Of a DNA stretch of 64,000 bases, positions 33,910 to 45,700 are shown piece by piece. Source of the DNA: Angiostrongylus vasorum (lineage: Eukaryota; Nematoda; Chromadorea; Rhabditida; Metastrongylidae); the NCBI GenBank assembly GCA_018806985.1, contig JADANN010000188.1, positions 1-64,000 on the forward strand. The letters run 5' to 3'. The notes under the pieces are model-generated. The model saw only the letters and a program-made list of their open reading frames with translations, ran no database searches and was not told the origin of the DNA. Position 1 is the stretch's first letter. Each line of letters opens with the position of its first letter. The translations under genes were made by a program, and so were the position numbers.

Positions 33910-35754
33910 GGTCATCAAGGATTGAGAAAGGATATTGATTCAGAGTCTCAACTAACATTTTCACATCCAACTCCTCACCAGTCTTCTAATGCAACACCAT
34001 CTTCACTAGCATGCTCAATTAACGATGTAAGTGATATTACGTCAAGTTGAGCACGGGTTCGTTCGTAATCCAAGAAATCTTGCTAGAGAGATTTATATCC
34101 TTTACTGCTCTTGAAAACATTGCAGAAGACATAATAAAAAACAGAAGATCATTACAGACAATGAGGCAGAGATGAAAATTCCTGTGGAGATGTAATTGAT
34201 TTATTTCCTAAATCAGAATTGTTAGACGTTATTTTTCTTTGTCGCTAAATAGTCTGCACAAAATGTGTAATGTACAGCTTATAACATCAGAGATTCACTG
34301 ACTACACTGCATTGATCTGATTGCATTTTTCTCTTCGATGTTTTATCTGCCCACACGAAACTTTTTTCGTCACATTTTTTCAGTCGAAAGTTTATTCAAC
34401 ATAAATGTGGGATCAGGGTGCGACCCATAGAATTTCATTCTCAACGTTTAATAGACATGTCATTCTAACGGAGCTGTACCGTTCGAAGAGTAAAACTGCG
34501 CGCTTCGACCCAAAAAAAATCGTACAAAAGCATCATCAGTACAAGCAGGCCGAGATCGTTCCGAGGGAGTCTTTGCTTGTTATACGCCACAATTCTGTAA
34601 GTATAACCGTCAACTTTTTCCGCACGCTTTGAATAGCCTGAGTTCATAGTTGTGCCCTGCATGTAAAATATACTGACCGAAAGCGACTCTACCTCTAGAC
34701 AGCACGAGGGACTCGTCAGTACATAAGAGATTCCTTATATTGGTCAAAATTGGAGAAATCGATGCTCTCATGCGACTTCAGCTTAGCTAGCTTCAATGCC
34801 GATTGATACTTCCCAGATCATTGCCGTTGACGGATGATTGCTAATAGCACTGTTAGAGTAAAAAAAAGTACTTGCTGACAGAAAGGCAAAGCAAGGGTCT
34901 CGGTTGGTGTGGTGGATACCACATGAGCCTACGGTAAGAGTAATTGTAGGGTTCGAAGCCCAACAGAGCTTGCAAATTTTGCAAGTATCTCAGCATCCTT
35001 ACGGATGTATTTCATGTAGAACCGCGATAGGAAAAAAAGTGTGCAGTAGATAAAAGCTAGGAAAAGGGTGTACTATATAAAACCATCAGGATTCATGTTG
35101 GCACGAATCCGAAAAAAATTGTGGAGAAATGTGTAGCTTCGGTGAGTGAAGGCGCTTCACTAAACATTTGTTTAAGCATGCCTTACAAGATTATATGGAA
35201 ACATAATTATTCGATCTGCTATATAATGTACAAAAAAAGTACTTATTCCAGATGTGCAAGTGCTCACAATACCAGTACGGCTCAATTCGAAGGGGGACCA
35301 CCTACATTCCAGGGAGAGTCATTTGTTCTTAATGAAAGGAACTACTTCATCTGAATTAAAACAGGTCTCGACTCCCTGTGTCTTTCATCTATATCTATGT
35401 ATGCATAAATATATTCCTGTCGTATTGAAGAGTTTGTACATTCATTTCCTTTCACACTAGGCAGACACATAATTAGGTTCAAATTGTGGTTTCTCACGAG
35501 TAAACACCACCAACCAGATATCTTCACAATTTATTACCATTATTACTTCGTCAACAAGGATCTGGATCAACGCCAGTTAATCGCGATGCAACGTAGCGTG
35601 TGCCGACGTGGCGCAAAGGAGGTTAATGGCAGACTAAAAGCGACCTTATGCCTCACTGAGATGCAGCTGGGTCCACAGGATGGACTCCCTGCTTCTTTTG
35701 CGCCGATTTGGCACATACTTTCTGTATTTACGAGGCGTATTCATGTACGCGTGT
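33910..35754 (+). CDS. Multi-exon gene on plus strand, product unrecognised
   Basis: Exons: 33910-34026 (acceptor TTTTTTCCAG; DIDSESQLTFSHPTPHQSSN, serine-rich; donor GTAAGT), about 34417-34596 (start uncertain; TARFDPKKIVQKHHQYK, IVPRESLLVIRHNS; donor GTAAGT), 35090-35141 (DSCWHESEKNCGEMCSF; donor GTGAGT), 35252-35364 (acceptor TTATTCCAG; VQVLTIPVRLNSKGDHLHSR) and about 35577-35754 (LIAMQRSVCRRGAKE, CLTEMQLGPQDGLP; donor GTAAGT). Phases join from the second exon onward (0/0, 1/1, 0/0), and the last exon leaves phase 1, so the gene continues to the right, beyond the RTE insertion. An in-frame stop at 34402-34404 prevents using the strong acceptor TTTTTTCAG at 34383 in this frame. No family recognised. 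Confidence 0.55.
34768..35060 (+). mobile_element. SINE-B in an intron
   Basis: Contains TTCAGCTTAGCTAGCTTC near the start, a box A-like TTGGTGTGGTGGATACC, a good box B GGGTTCGAAGCC at about 34953, and GCAAGTATCTCAGCATCC. It lies between exons 34596 and 35090 of the plus-strand gene. Confidence 0.75.
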
Positions 35755-36027
35755 GTAAGTGAGTTCAAATATATGCGGATTGTATTCTACGAGTCACTTC
35801 GGCCAAACGCCTGCAATCAAGTGATAGGGAACTGTATGGGAGGCGGTTAGGGAGTCGCCTCCAACAAATAAGCTCATGTCCACTGTGGAAGAGACCAGCA
35901 AGCTATACATGAGTATACCGAGCTCCCACGTTCACAGCCCAGCAAGCTATATGTCAAAAAGCAAAAAAAAGCAAAAGAAACGGGCCCCATTCCCCTGACC
36001 CCAAAAGAACCTCCCAATTCGGCAGCA
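35755..36027. other. Possible RTE 5' untranslated sequence
   Basis: No coding exon. The stretch directly precedes the RTE endonuclease and may be its leader, but I have no second copy to compare. Confidence 0.3.
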
Positions 36028-37764
36028 TTGGAAAGGACGAGTACGGAGAAGCTGCTAAAATCTCAGCGCCATTCTAAGCTGCCTAAATCGCAAAGAACTA
36101 AGGTGACGATCTGTGCCTACAGCCCACGTACGCATGCATCTGAGCCCTTGATAAAAGACGTGACCATGCAAGCAAGAACGAGAAGACTTCATCCACTCAA
36201 CGCCGTCTATGACACTGGAGAAGACCTTCTTGGAACATGCGACGGTAGAGGAGTCGGAGGCGTCTGTGCTCTCGTCAACACGAGTTTGGCAGAGAACAAC
36301 GATTTATTCGAATAACTGGCAACCCGAATCGGACATTACGATTGGACAGATGTGGATTAATACCGACTTTGACAGTCTTCGTCGTTGTCGAAACGTTAAA
36401 TGTGTTCGTGGAGAAGTTCTATAGGGAAAACCACATATTCTTTAAGGTCATCATTGATGTTCTTCACGCTAAAACTGAACCCAGAAGAACGTCTGAGGAC
36501 GGCCACATTGAAAACCTCGGATTAGGAACGAAGGAGCAGGGCGGGTGGCTATCTGCGCTCACCATGACGACGAAGACCATTCATGGTAACTCACAGTTCC
36601 AGAAGCCGAAGCTCCGCTTCCAGTGCTGAAAGCAGCAGTCTGCTAATGGAAGGTAGCATTAAGCAATAGACTATATCATACTAAATTGAAGGTTTTTCCT
36701 AACCGGTATCGCTGTTGTCCTAAAACTCTACATGGGATCAGGCCGTCGCCTCTTTTGCGCTAAAGTTAATTTCTTTCGAAAAGAGGAAGGAGCCGCTAAG
36801 TTCAAAAAACAAAGTCCTCCAAAAACTGGGATTTATTCAACTCATTAGTCGGCTACTGGGAAGATGTTGCTACTGATTATATCGACGAGAAAAAACGGTC
36901 AGCTCATTCAACATCTTCGTTTTAGCGCTATTAAAGCTGCGAGTTCGAAAGTCGCCAAGGGACGTTTGTCTGGTGAAACATTTAAGCTGAAACACCGGCA
37001 TGGAATTGTACGAGCTTGCGACGGAATACAAACAAGCGACAAAAGAAGATTTTAAAGAAAGAACAGGCAGCAGGTATGGTCGAGGCTGAAGGTACTCGGA
37101 AGAATACTTGCAAATCCCACCGAAACATCGCCAATCACAAGGCCATGATGATTCCATTCCGATGCCCAGACGGAACAGTTACAGCTTCCAGAAAGGCAAT
37201 GGAGGAAATCATTTACAGTTACTATTCTGATCTCTCTAATAGCCACGCGCTTCTGCTCTAATATGAAATAAAAGAGTATATATATGTCGTACCACTGGTT
37301 CTCTCTTCCGAAATCCCACATGCCATTTCATCCGTGGAGAATCGAACAACACGTTGTGCTGGCACGATAAGATCGGGATACCTGAAGAACCTACCACCGC
37401 TGCTCATCGATACACTAGCTCGCTTTTTCACACGTTGCTCGTGAGAATGCAAGGTTTTTGTTTAATGGAAGACCAGCACGAGTGTTACTGTTCAGGAAGG
37501 GTGGCCCTGTCGGTATCGCTAACTATGCTCAATCTGCTTATTCTTTTTCGTTTGCAAACTCTTTACTTGTGTCATTTTAAACAGAATGAACGAAACAGTA
37601 CACGAACAACAGCAACATGAGCAAGTAGAGGTTCGAAAAGGATTCGGTAAGATGGACCACATCCGCACCATAACATAAGTCGATAAAGTGATGGGAGAAT
37701 ACAGCAGATGGCGCTGTCTCACTTCCATCGATTTAAAAAGAGCTTTTTGACTAAGTTGATTTCA
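36028..37764 (+). pseudogene. RTE-type retrotransposon, 3'-truncated
   Basis: The plus strand encodes the start of the APE-type endonuclease (KVTICAYSPRTHASEP, LHPLNAVYDTGEDLLGTCD, GVGGVCALVNTSLA), then a second part in another frame (MTTKTIHGNSQFQKP), the linker (FRCPDGTVTASRKAME) and the first RT motifs in broken form (LKNLPPLLIDTLARFFTR, KLFTCVILNRM). It stops inside RT motif A (SIDLKRAF) at about 37745, where a SINE-A head follows. Many frameshifts and stops mean it is inactive. It complements the minus copy at 1946-4310, which lacks the endonuclease start. Confidence 0.8.
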
Positions 37765-37765
37765 G

Positions 37766-37935
37766 GGCGCGTGTGGCGCACTGGCAGGAGGCGTCCTGCG
37801 ACACATACGTGGAATCGATCACCGCGACCATGGCCCACCAAGCCTTCCATCCCTCCGGGGTCGGCAAATTGGTACCAGACTTGTCTAGGAGGACAGCAGC
37901 ACTGGGTCGATACATTAGCCCTTGTGGACTGATTC
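37766..37935 (+). mobile_element. SINE-A, 3'-truncated
   Basis: Head GCGCGTGTGGCGCACTGGCA and GGAATCGATCACC, core GGTCGGCAAATTGGTACCAG, ending soon after GGGTCGATACATTAG. It directly follows the truncated RTE in the same orientation. Confidence 0.7.
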
Positions 37936-38088
37936 TCGCTAATGAAGTCGACTATAATTTTCACTTTACAAGAACGTTTTTTATCGGATTCTTATTTAGT
38001 ATTGCAAAAAAGTAGGGTATATGTAGGCAATCACTAAATCATGTGCCAATTCCTGCCTTTATTCATTTTCTTTCTTTAAAAGTCGTTC

Positions 38089-38162
38089 ATATATATATAT
38101 ATATATATAAAAATATATATATATATATATGTATATATATGTATATATATATATATATATAT
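38089..38162. repeat. TA-rich microsatellite
   Basis: About 74 bp of almost pure TA repeats with short interruptions (AAAAATATA, TATGTATA). Confidence 0.9.
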
Positions 38163-38306
38163 GAATGGCTAATAACACTCATATGGAAAAGATGCTAAAT
38201 TTCAGTGCACTAAAACCGTCAGACGAGAAACAAGAATAACGAGACATCCATTGTTAACTGAATTTCATTTAAACTCCACATGGATGAAAAAAGTACCCTA
38301 TTTTAT

Positions 38307-38645
38307 TGTTAAGCTAACACGACGCTGTCACCAAACACTTATTTGGTCAACGTTTCGATGTCTTCCTCTTCATGGTTGGTAATAAATTGTTCTTCAACGG
38401 ACAACCTAAGCTTGTACGAAATCATCAACAACTGTCCTGAATAAAGAGTATCGCAGGATGAGGTTGCCTTATTCAAACGATACTCCACTGAAGAAGATTC
38501 GACTCGGTACGACGACGAAGACACCACACCGAAAAGTCGGGCGACTGTGAGCCATCGACTAGAATCATCTGTTCTGAGGAAGGCGAAGACGTTGAAACGT
38601 TAGCGAAACAAATGTTTGGTAACAACGTCGCGTCAGTTTATCAAT
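38307..38645 (+). mobile_element. FB1 fold-back element
   Basis: Inverted arms of about 65 bp: the left begins TTGTTAAGCTAACACGACG, the right ends CGTCGCGTCAGTTTATCAA. The right arm contains CTGAGGA (38574-38580), 13 bases and GAAAC (38594-38598), the motif of the PLE ends. The middle includes CAACAACTGTCCTG as in the 23.7-kb copy. No coding capacity. Confidence 0.65.
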
Positions 38646-38751
38646 GAAATAAGGTATATCAGCACATCTAATTTTCCCTCAGGGTAGCAATATTTGCTGC
38701 TAGTTTACTCACAGAGAATAGGAATTGGTTCACGGTATCACAAAACTGGAC

Positions 38752-38985
38752 ACTTAGCGCAGTGGCTAGAGATGTCCGGAAATACACAATGAACCGGTAG
38801 GTTCCTCGTTCCCAGCTCACTAAGCCTTCCATTTCTTTGAAGTCGGCAAATCGACATAACTGCGAAAACAAAAAATACCGAACTGACAGAGCTCTAGACC
38901 AGATATGCATTCAGTTGCCTCTACAAGGTTTGACGAAGTCGAAAACATGGCGCAACCTTCAGGGATGGTGTAGCGCCCAATGCTT
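38752..38985 (+). mobile_element. SINE-A, degenerate
   Basis: Recognisable from TTAGCGCAGTGGCTAGAG (box A-like), AAGCCTTCCATTTC, GTCGGCAAAT and GCATTCAGTTGCCTC, but with many changes. Probably an old insertion. Confidence 0.5.
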
Positions 38986-41149
38986 CATCTCCATCTTTTT
39001 ATCACCACTGAAAAGTAGCACATATTATGCACACCATATTGCTTATTCTTCTTTGAATGAGCCTCGAAGATCTCCTAGTCTACTCTGCTCTGTGATAAAA
39101 TGAAGCACGTACACTTACTCTTCGCTTCTATTTCGAGTCAGTGATACTCATTTCGGAATTTGAGCAGTAGTGCACAATAGAACAGAACAACTGATGTCCA
39201 CTCTTGTTCCGCCTTATGATAGAAGAACAATAAAGCCATCACAAAAGTGGAACTCTTTTAAACGTCCACTTCACACTCTATCATGTTTTTTTTCGTTGCA
39301 TACCTTGTGCTCCCAACTAAGTCCTTTTTAAGAACTGCTTACTTCTCATTCACTCCTGTTACTTAGTGGACGACTTGTGACGCAGCGACAAATTCTGCCC
39401 GTAATAGCAATAATTTTGATACATACTTCTGTAACGCAACGGATGCGAAGCACCATACAATTGTCCAAAGGTTTTAAAATATTTAAGGCATTTCTGCTCT
39501 TAGAGTTCAGAATTTCGATTACACCATTTCTCCACTCTATCAGTCATGCCTATAATCTTGTCTGCAAAATTGAACACTGTTTCCTGGAAAGCAGTAACAC
39601 GTAGCAACATGGTCCATTAATAATAAACAATCACTTAGCTGCTCATGGCAGTAGACATAATATATCTGGAACTAGCAGCTGATAGCAATCCCCACTCCTG
39701 GTCGTTTCAGGAACTCTTATAAATACCACATGACCACTGTTCCCGACGGTAGTGCAAATTGGTTTTATGTTAGTTTTAGAATGTTACACTGAAAATGGTC
39801 CCCAACAAAAGCACAGGAAAAAAAGAAAGCTGGTAGAACTACCCATTAGTGAAGCAAATGTTAATTGTTCATGGTATATTAGACGGACGTGTTTCGTCAC
39901 CGTAATCCCTGCTGTAGATCTCTTGCTGGTCGTTGTTCTTGCAACCACCTATGTCGTATTGCTTACATCATAACATGATAAAATTCCATAGCATTGATAA
40001 GGTAGACCTGGACCTAAGAAACTCGCGTAAACAACCCCAGGAAAAATCCGAACATAGTTCCATCTTGTGTCAATCACTACTTTGTCACAGTGGCACACTG
40101 ACTAAAAAATGGACCTGTCTGTAAGTTTCCCCAACGGCTTCTGTATTTCGTCAGTTGACATCAACATAGCCTCTCATGGTCACCTTCTAGTATTCAGCAA
40201 GTTCGTGAATTTCGATAGAGCCGCACTCCCTTACCTCGTTGCATTTTTTCTTAATGCGTGTGATGAAGACTGAGTTTCTGTTCGTTGGTTCACATCCATA
40301 ACACTGGAGATCATTGATTCACTTGTCAGAAATACATGTTTCAGCAAAATGTTGACAACAAGAGGTTAAAAAGCGTGGCATACGTGCCTAACAGATTATC
40401 AATTGGATTAAATGCACACTTGGTGAACTGTTTGACATACCAAATACAGAAATGAAATAATGGGCTCATGTGACGATAATAAACAAGGGAATCATGAAAT
40501 ACATGGACGGGTAACGAAATGATGCGGACGATTGGCGAAATAAAATATTTGACAGTGTATTTCTGATTACAATTGCCGTATAAATAGGCGGTGGGAGCTG
40601 AGAAAGGCTTCTTCAGAGCCACGATGAATCGAGTATAGTGCCCACATCGGTTGCTCGTTCTTGCCGTGGGTCTTCGTAGCCGCCGAATCGAGTAGAGGGA
40701 AGCATTGCACTAATGATGTAGTGTCACTGGCACTGCCATTTTATGGAGAGCTCTAACCACGATGGAGCGACCTGACCTTGCCAGGTAGTTCCCAAGGGTA
40801 ACGGACGGCGTTTGGCCGATTGCCAACAAAATGTGGTCCTTTTATGGTCAATAAAACAAGACACTGACCATCCACGTCGAGGTTGAATTAAAGTCGGTGG
40901 TAATGTCATTGAAATGTCCACGTTTAATGTTTCGTGTAATCACTGTCCATGTATTTTGAGTCGGCATCAGTGTTCAATCAATTCGCAATCTTGGCGATAC
41001 ACACTGAACATTGAGCGGTTATATGAACAACTATGTGATTGTCTACAACACCGCCATCAGTTCGCGTTGCGAAGTACACCGGATCATCTCTCCCAGACGG
41101 TGGCGGTAAACAGGGTTGTTGACTGAGAACGACACACTCGCCAGTTCGT
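38986..41149. other. No gene recognised
   Basis: About 2.2 kb without a splice-bounded exon I can support. A frame at 39752-39973 has a hydrophobic end (DLLLVVVLATTYVVLL) but no splice context. 40620-41100 becomes gradually richer in CG towards the block at 41150. Confidence 0.4.
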
Positions 41150-41480
41150 GAGTCGGATCGGCGTCGAGGGAGGCGCAGCTGGTCGGCGGCCTATCGGCGG
41201 CCGGTCCGCCGCCCTCATGTGCTGCGGCCGGCCGCACGCGGCCGCCACTCGTCCGTCACGGGCCGTCGTCGTCGTCGTCGCCACCGCGCCACCTCGCACT
41301 CATTCGCTCGTGATCGGAGGTCAGATAGCAGAGCTTCCAGCTCGAGCGGCAAGTCTTCTTCCACAATGTGTGCACCTATTCTGGAGACTTAGTGTGCTAG
41401 TCACATTCGCATTGTTATTCCATAGCACAGCGTCGCATCGATCGACTGAAAACGGCGTGAGTTGGCGATTTAGTCGGACG
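41150..41480 (+). promoter_or_regulatory. CpG-rich block, putative promoter
   Basis: A sharp local rise in GC and CpG (GGCGGCCTATCGGCGGCCGG, GGCCGCACGCGGCCGCC, then a CGTCGTCGTCG run) in otherwise AT-rich DNA, about 1.3 kb upstream of the start codon at 42754. I infer a promoter or first untranslated exon. The 113-codon frame over it is a composition artefact. 41481-42753 holds no further coding exon that I can see and may be untranslated leader and intron. Confidence 0.4.
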
Positions 41481-42753
41481 ACGTCATAATTAAAAATTCT
41501 AGGCTACTGGGTAGTACGCTACATTGAACGCCGTTTGTGCCTTCTGTGTGCTACGAATGAAATTTACGAGAACTTAAGTAGTTGTGTCTCGTACGCGTTT
41601 CCAAACAACGTTGCGTCTCGTGTTTTCATTCAGTATACAGCATTCCTGTTGTTGCTAGGAGTGGAGCGATTTCTGTTCTTCTCATTTCCGTCGTTGTGCG
41701 TTATTGGTCAGCTTTCGTTCACATAATGCTCCCTCTTCGCGTTAAACGCTTGAAATTAACCCTTTCGCGATGACTTCCCGATAACTGACAATCATTTCCG
41801 GATCACTAGAATATTTCTGGAGTTCGGAATTCTATAGATCTGTAGAAAAGACTTTGCGTATCGAATTAATCACATATGTAGCTTCGTACCATGTGCTTTC
41901 AAGTTTAAGCATAAATAAATATAAATACGTGGATAAGTATGAATATGTTTAGGACTGAACTCTTCAAGAATTTGAAAACGTCATTTAAAGGTTTGAAATT
42001 TCCAAAGCAGGTAGCGATAGCTACAATCGTAAACGATGCATTCGGAAACGCTATGTTGTCCTGTTAGATGAGGCCTCTTTGTTTAATTGTTTTCATGCTT
42101 AAGCTGCGTGTCTTTGAACAAAAAAAACTGAAAGAACCTAGTTTCGTGAGCTGTAGAAAATCCGAGTTCCATCTTCGTATAGTAGGGTGTTTTTGCATCA
42201 TTTACACCAAGATCTATAGATTCTAGTAGCTTCTGTTGCGCTAAATAAAATCCACTGCGACCTGAGAAACGTTGGTTTAAAGTTGAAAGCTGACATTATT
42301 TTTCGCATATATGACTCTCATAGAGGTCACATCGTCGCAAAAGAGTTAATAAAATACCGTGAGTGAAAACTTTCAAACATCATGGTATCGGTTCTATTTG
42401 AAACGACTATAGAACGTATGACGCCCGTCATATACTCTTTTGTGTCATACTTTCCAAAAAGAAATTGTATTGCTCTGCAGGTCACCTTTATACGTTTACT
42501 AGGGAAAAATGTAACCATGTGAGTTTATACCAGGCTCCAGATAGCGCCTTCTAACGAAGCATTTTTCACTACGTCATTCTTGTACGAATTCTTTCTTCAC
42601 TAGCATTTAGACCCACACGAAATATCGCCGTGATCCGTTGATTCAACAATTATCGTCCATTTATTTATTTTCTTGTTCACTCTAACGTATTCTTTTTTTC
42701 ATTCTTTGTGAAGATATGTGAATTATTGGTAGAAGATATGAACAAGATTATAG

Positions 42754-45700
42754 ATGGATCAGCCGGGTTTGGCCCACCATGTCTCGTTTCATGTTCATGA
42801 AGAAGACCATGATCGTTTACATCTCACAAAACCACCTGCCGTTATTCTACGATCACTAAGTAAAAGCGATCCACATCTAAGCATTCCTCATCTTCTTATG
42901 AGCCAGGATGAAGGTATGTAGGATTTATTGTGCAATGTAGTTTCATTTCTGCAGTGGGTTAAATCATTTTTTTTTCCCTTAACCTCACCAATTCTCCTCA
43001 AAATCTTTAAAATTCGGTTTCTGTAATTGTGCAAATTTTCAGATCACCCGTCCTTGAACCGCATCGTATCCGGTTTGTTTCATGTAGGAAGTGCACTTCG
43101 CACTCCCAACACTTCTTGCGGGAATCTCGAGGTACTAATGCTTACTGTGACCTCTGTCTATATGAAGAACATTTTTCATTTAATATGTCTTTATTTGATT
43201 CGACTGGTTCTCTTCCTGTTTTATTGTCTAATATTTCATGTGCTGCATCGCCAAACGGATTCAAATTCCTCTGTCAAAAATGGCGTCGTCCCTTCTGAAT
43301 CGTAAGTGGCTTTTTCTTAAATTGAAAACTCCACATCTTCTGCTCATCCGATTCCATCTGATGTTAAACTGATGTGTTGCGTGCATTCGTTTCTCTTGTT
43401 TACGGTAGTCGTAAGTGTTATGCATATCTAAACGTTTGTTGTTCATACGTCTATTGTTAATTGTTCATTTCGCATCAAATCACTCCCAATAGAGATAACA
43501 TCGTCGCAAATACGTTAAGCATCGTAGAGGTGATTGAATAGCTCTCCTGCGACACTGTATATCTTACAGGACACCTCTAATCATTGCACTGCACACATGC
43601 CGCCCATAATATGTAAGTCCGACGTGAATTGATCTCCATTTACACTGTTCGAAAGTAATGTACGGCTTCCACTTTAAACTAATATGTCTCGGACAAAAGT
43701 AGACTTTTTTAACTAAAATAAAAAAAAACTGTTAGAATCTGGAAATATTCGCCAGTGACATATGAGATCCCTTATTTCCAAAGAGATGAAATCCTGATCC
43801 TGGTCCTGGTGCCCAGGAATCATAGTTTTGTCACTTTTTTCCGTCGTGGCTCGTATTTCTAAGTAAGTGAACGAGCGATAGGACGTCCCTCAGAACACGA
43901 CGATGTTCTCAAGTACGTTGCTAATTTTCATGGCTGCTTGAGGGATTTCATTTGGAATTTTTAAATTTCTTTTAGAAGCTTTAGTTCAAGGCAGATTTAA
44001 AGACCAAATAACAGTTTTAAAGATCCATAGTTGCTTGTAAGTAGATAGAACAAAGTGCCTTTTTAATTCGGACACATTTTTGAGCTCCTCAAGTATTCCG
44101 GTTATCGGAAAATTATCAGCAGTTAGTAAACAGAGGGCTTCGGACCCATGTTAGTCTTAATCAGCACAACTTTCTTGTATTTTTCCGGGTGAAATATTCT
44201 AAAGAAGAAGTTTTATTTTATTTTTTTATTTTATACCGGACAATTTGGTACCGGACTTGTCTGGGAGGATAGCAGCACTAGCTCGATACATCGGTAGGCC
44301 ACCGCGAATTATTGTAGAGGACAGATATGAATTCAGTCACCTCCAAACGATGCTCAAAGAAGTCGAATGCATGGCGCATCCCTAAAGGATTGATCAACGC
44401 CGACAGCTTTATACTTTTTTATTTTATTTTATTTTACATGACCCATTTTCACGTCTACTGTGCGGATCCCACAACGTCTCACATTCACCTCGTTTCCTCG
44501 CATCCATTTTCCACGAAAATCTTCCAGCTTTACGTGTGGCTTCGGTTACTGCTTGAGGATTTTCATTTCATTTTGAATGTCGTAGAATGTGAATGCTGAT
44601 CGAGAGCAAATCTCCCTGGAGTCCTGTGGTAGCGGGGCTGGAGCGTTCCAAATTGGATTTCAGAGAGTGATTTTTTTCCCAGACAAGTCCGGCATCAATT
44701 TCCCAACCCAGGAAGCATGGAGGGGGCTTGGTTAGCCCAGTGCGGAATCGAACTAGCACCATGGTCGTGATGACGGACATCACTGCCACTATGCCATCAG
44801 CCTCCTAAAGAAGAAATACTTTTTCGTTATTAGCAAATATGGGACTGCGCCTCATTTTGCGTGACCACCATATGGGATTAAAATTGTTTTTTAGCTCAAT
44901 GCCCTTTGCAGTGAGCTCAGTGCATACGACCCCATTTCCTCCCAAGAATAACATCTGTTTTTGCGGTTTTGGCTCTGTGATGTGGGTTCTGCACGCATTT
45001 CTACGCTCATTTCTCTGTTTAAATGTTCTCATGTCCTTTATGTTCCTCTGTGGATCTTTCCATTTTTTGAAACTATCCAACTGCTCTATGTGAGGAAGAA
45101 AAAAATTACCCATCATCGAACTGCATTTCCACCTGCTTTCTGGAAAATCTTGTGGGATATTCTATTTCTTTATTATTACATGGCCGTACATTACATGTAT
45201 GGCACATGTACGGATCGCTGCAATTCTTTCGTTGGATTCCTTTCCTCATATCCACCATTCACGAAGGTCTTCGAAGAATTTTTCTATATAGGTTCGTATA
45301 CTACCTGTGGAATTTCTTGTTACCGTCACAAATGTCCTTGAATGCTGATCGAGTAGATTCTTCCTGGAATCCTGAGATAGCCGTATTGGGACGTTCCCAC
45401 GTAGTTAGAGGAAGTGTACTTTTGTCTCTGGGGCAAACTTTGGCCAGGCTGTCCTAGGGATTCCAGGGAACCACAATACGACTTCACCTCTACTCCTGCG
45501 TGTTACGGAAGAGGCTGTGTTCTGGAAAAATTGGAGACGTTACGTTGGCTATTATAGGGTAATGGTGATATGTCACGAATCCAGATCTGCTACAAAGGTG
45601 CCATTCAGATCAGCGAGAAGCAGCCATTCCTACAAACATTTGCAGTGTCTCAGTACTATCCACAAAATTGCATTTTTCAAAGATTGTAGGTAGGAAAAAT

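Noticed and set aside
18387..35060. Possible tRNA genes at box A/box B matches
   Set aside because: All strong box A/B pairs lie in heads of repeated SINEs and do not fold into a complete tRNA.
41148..41489. 113-codon plus-strand frame, Ala/Arg-rich
   Set aside because: Frames on both strands are open here only because the stretch is CG-rich and poor in stop codons; no splice or family support. Treated as a promoter-like block.
45172..45457. Overlapping plus-strand frames of 100-126 codons near 45.0-45.5 kb
   Set aside because: They run through SINE-C and SINE-D fragments in an intron and change frame with the repeat.
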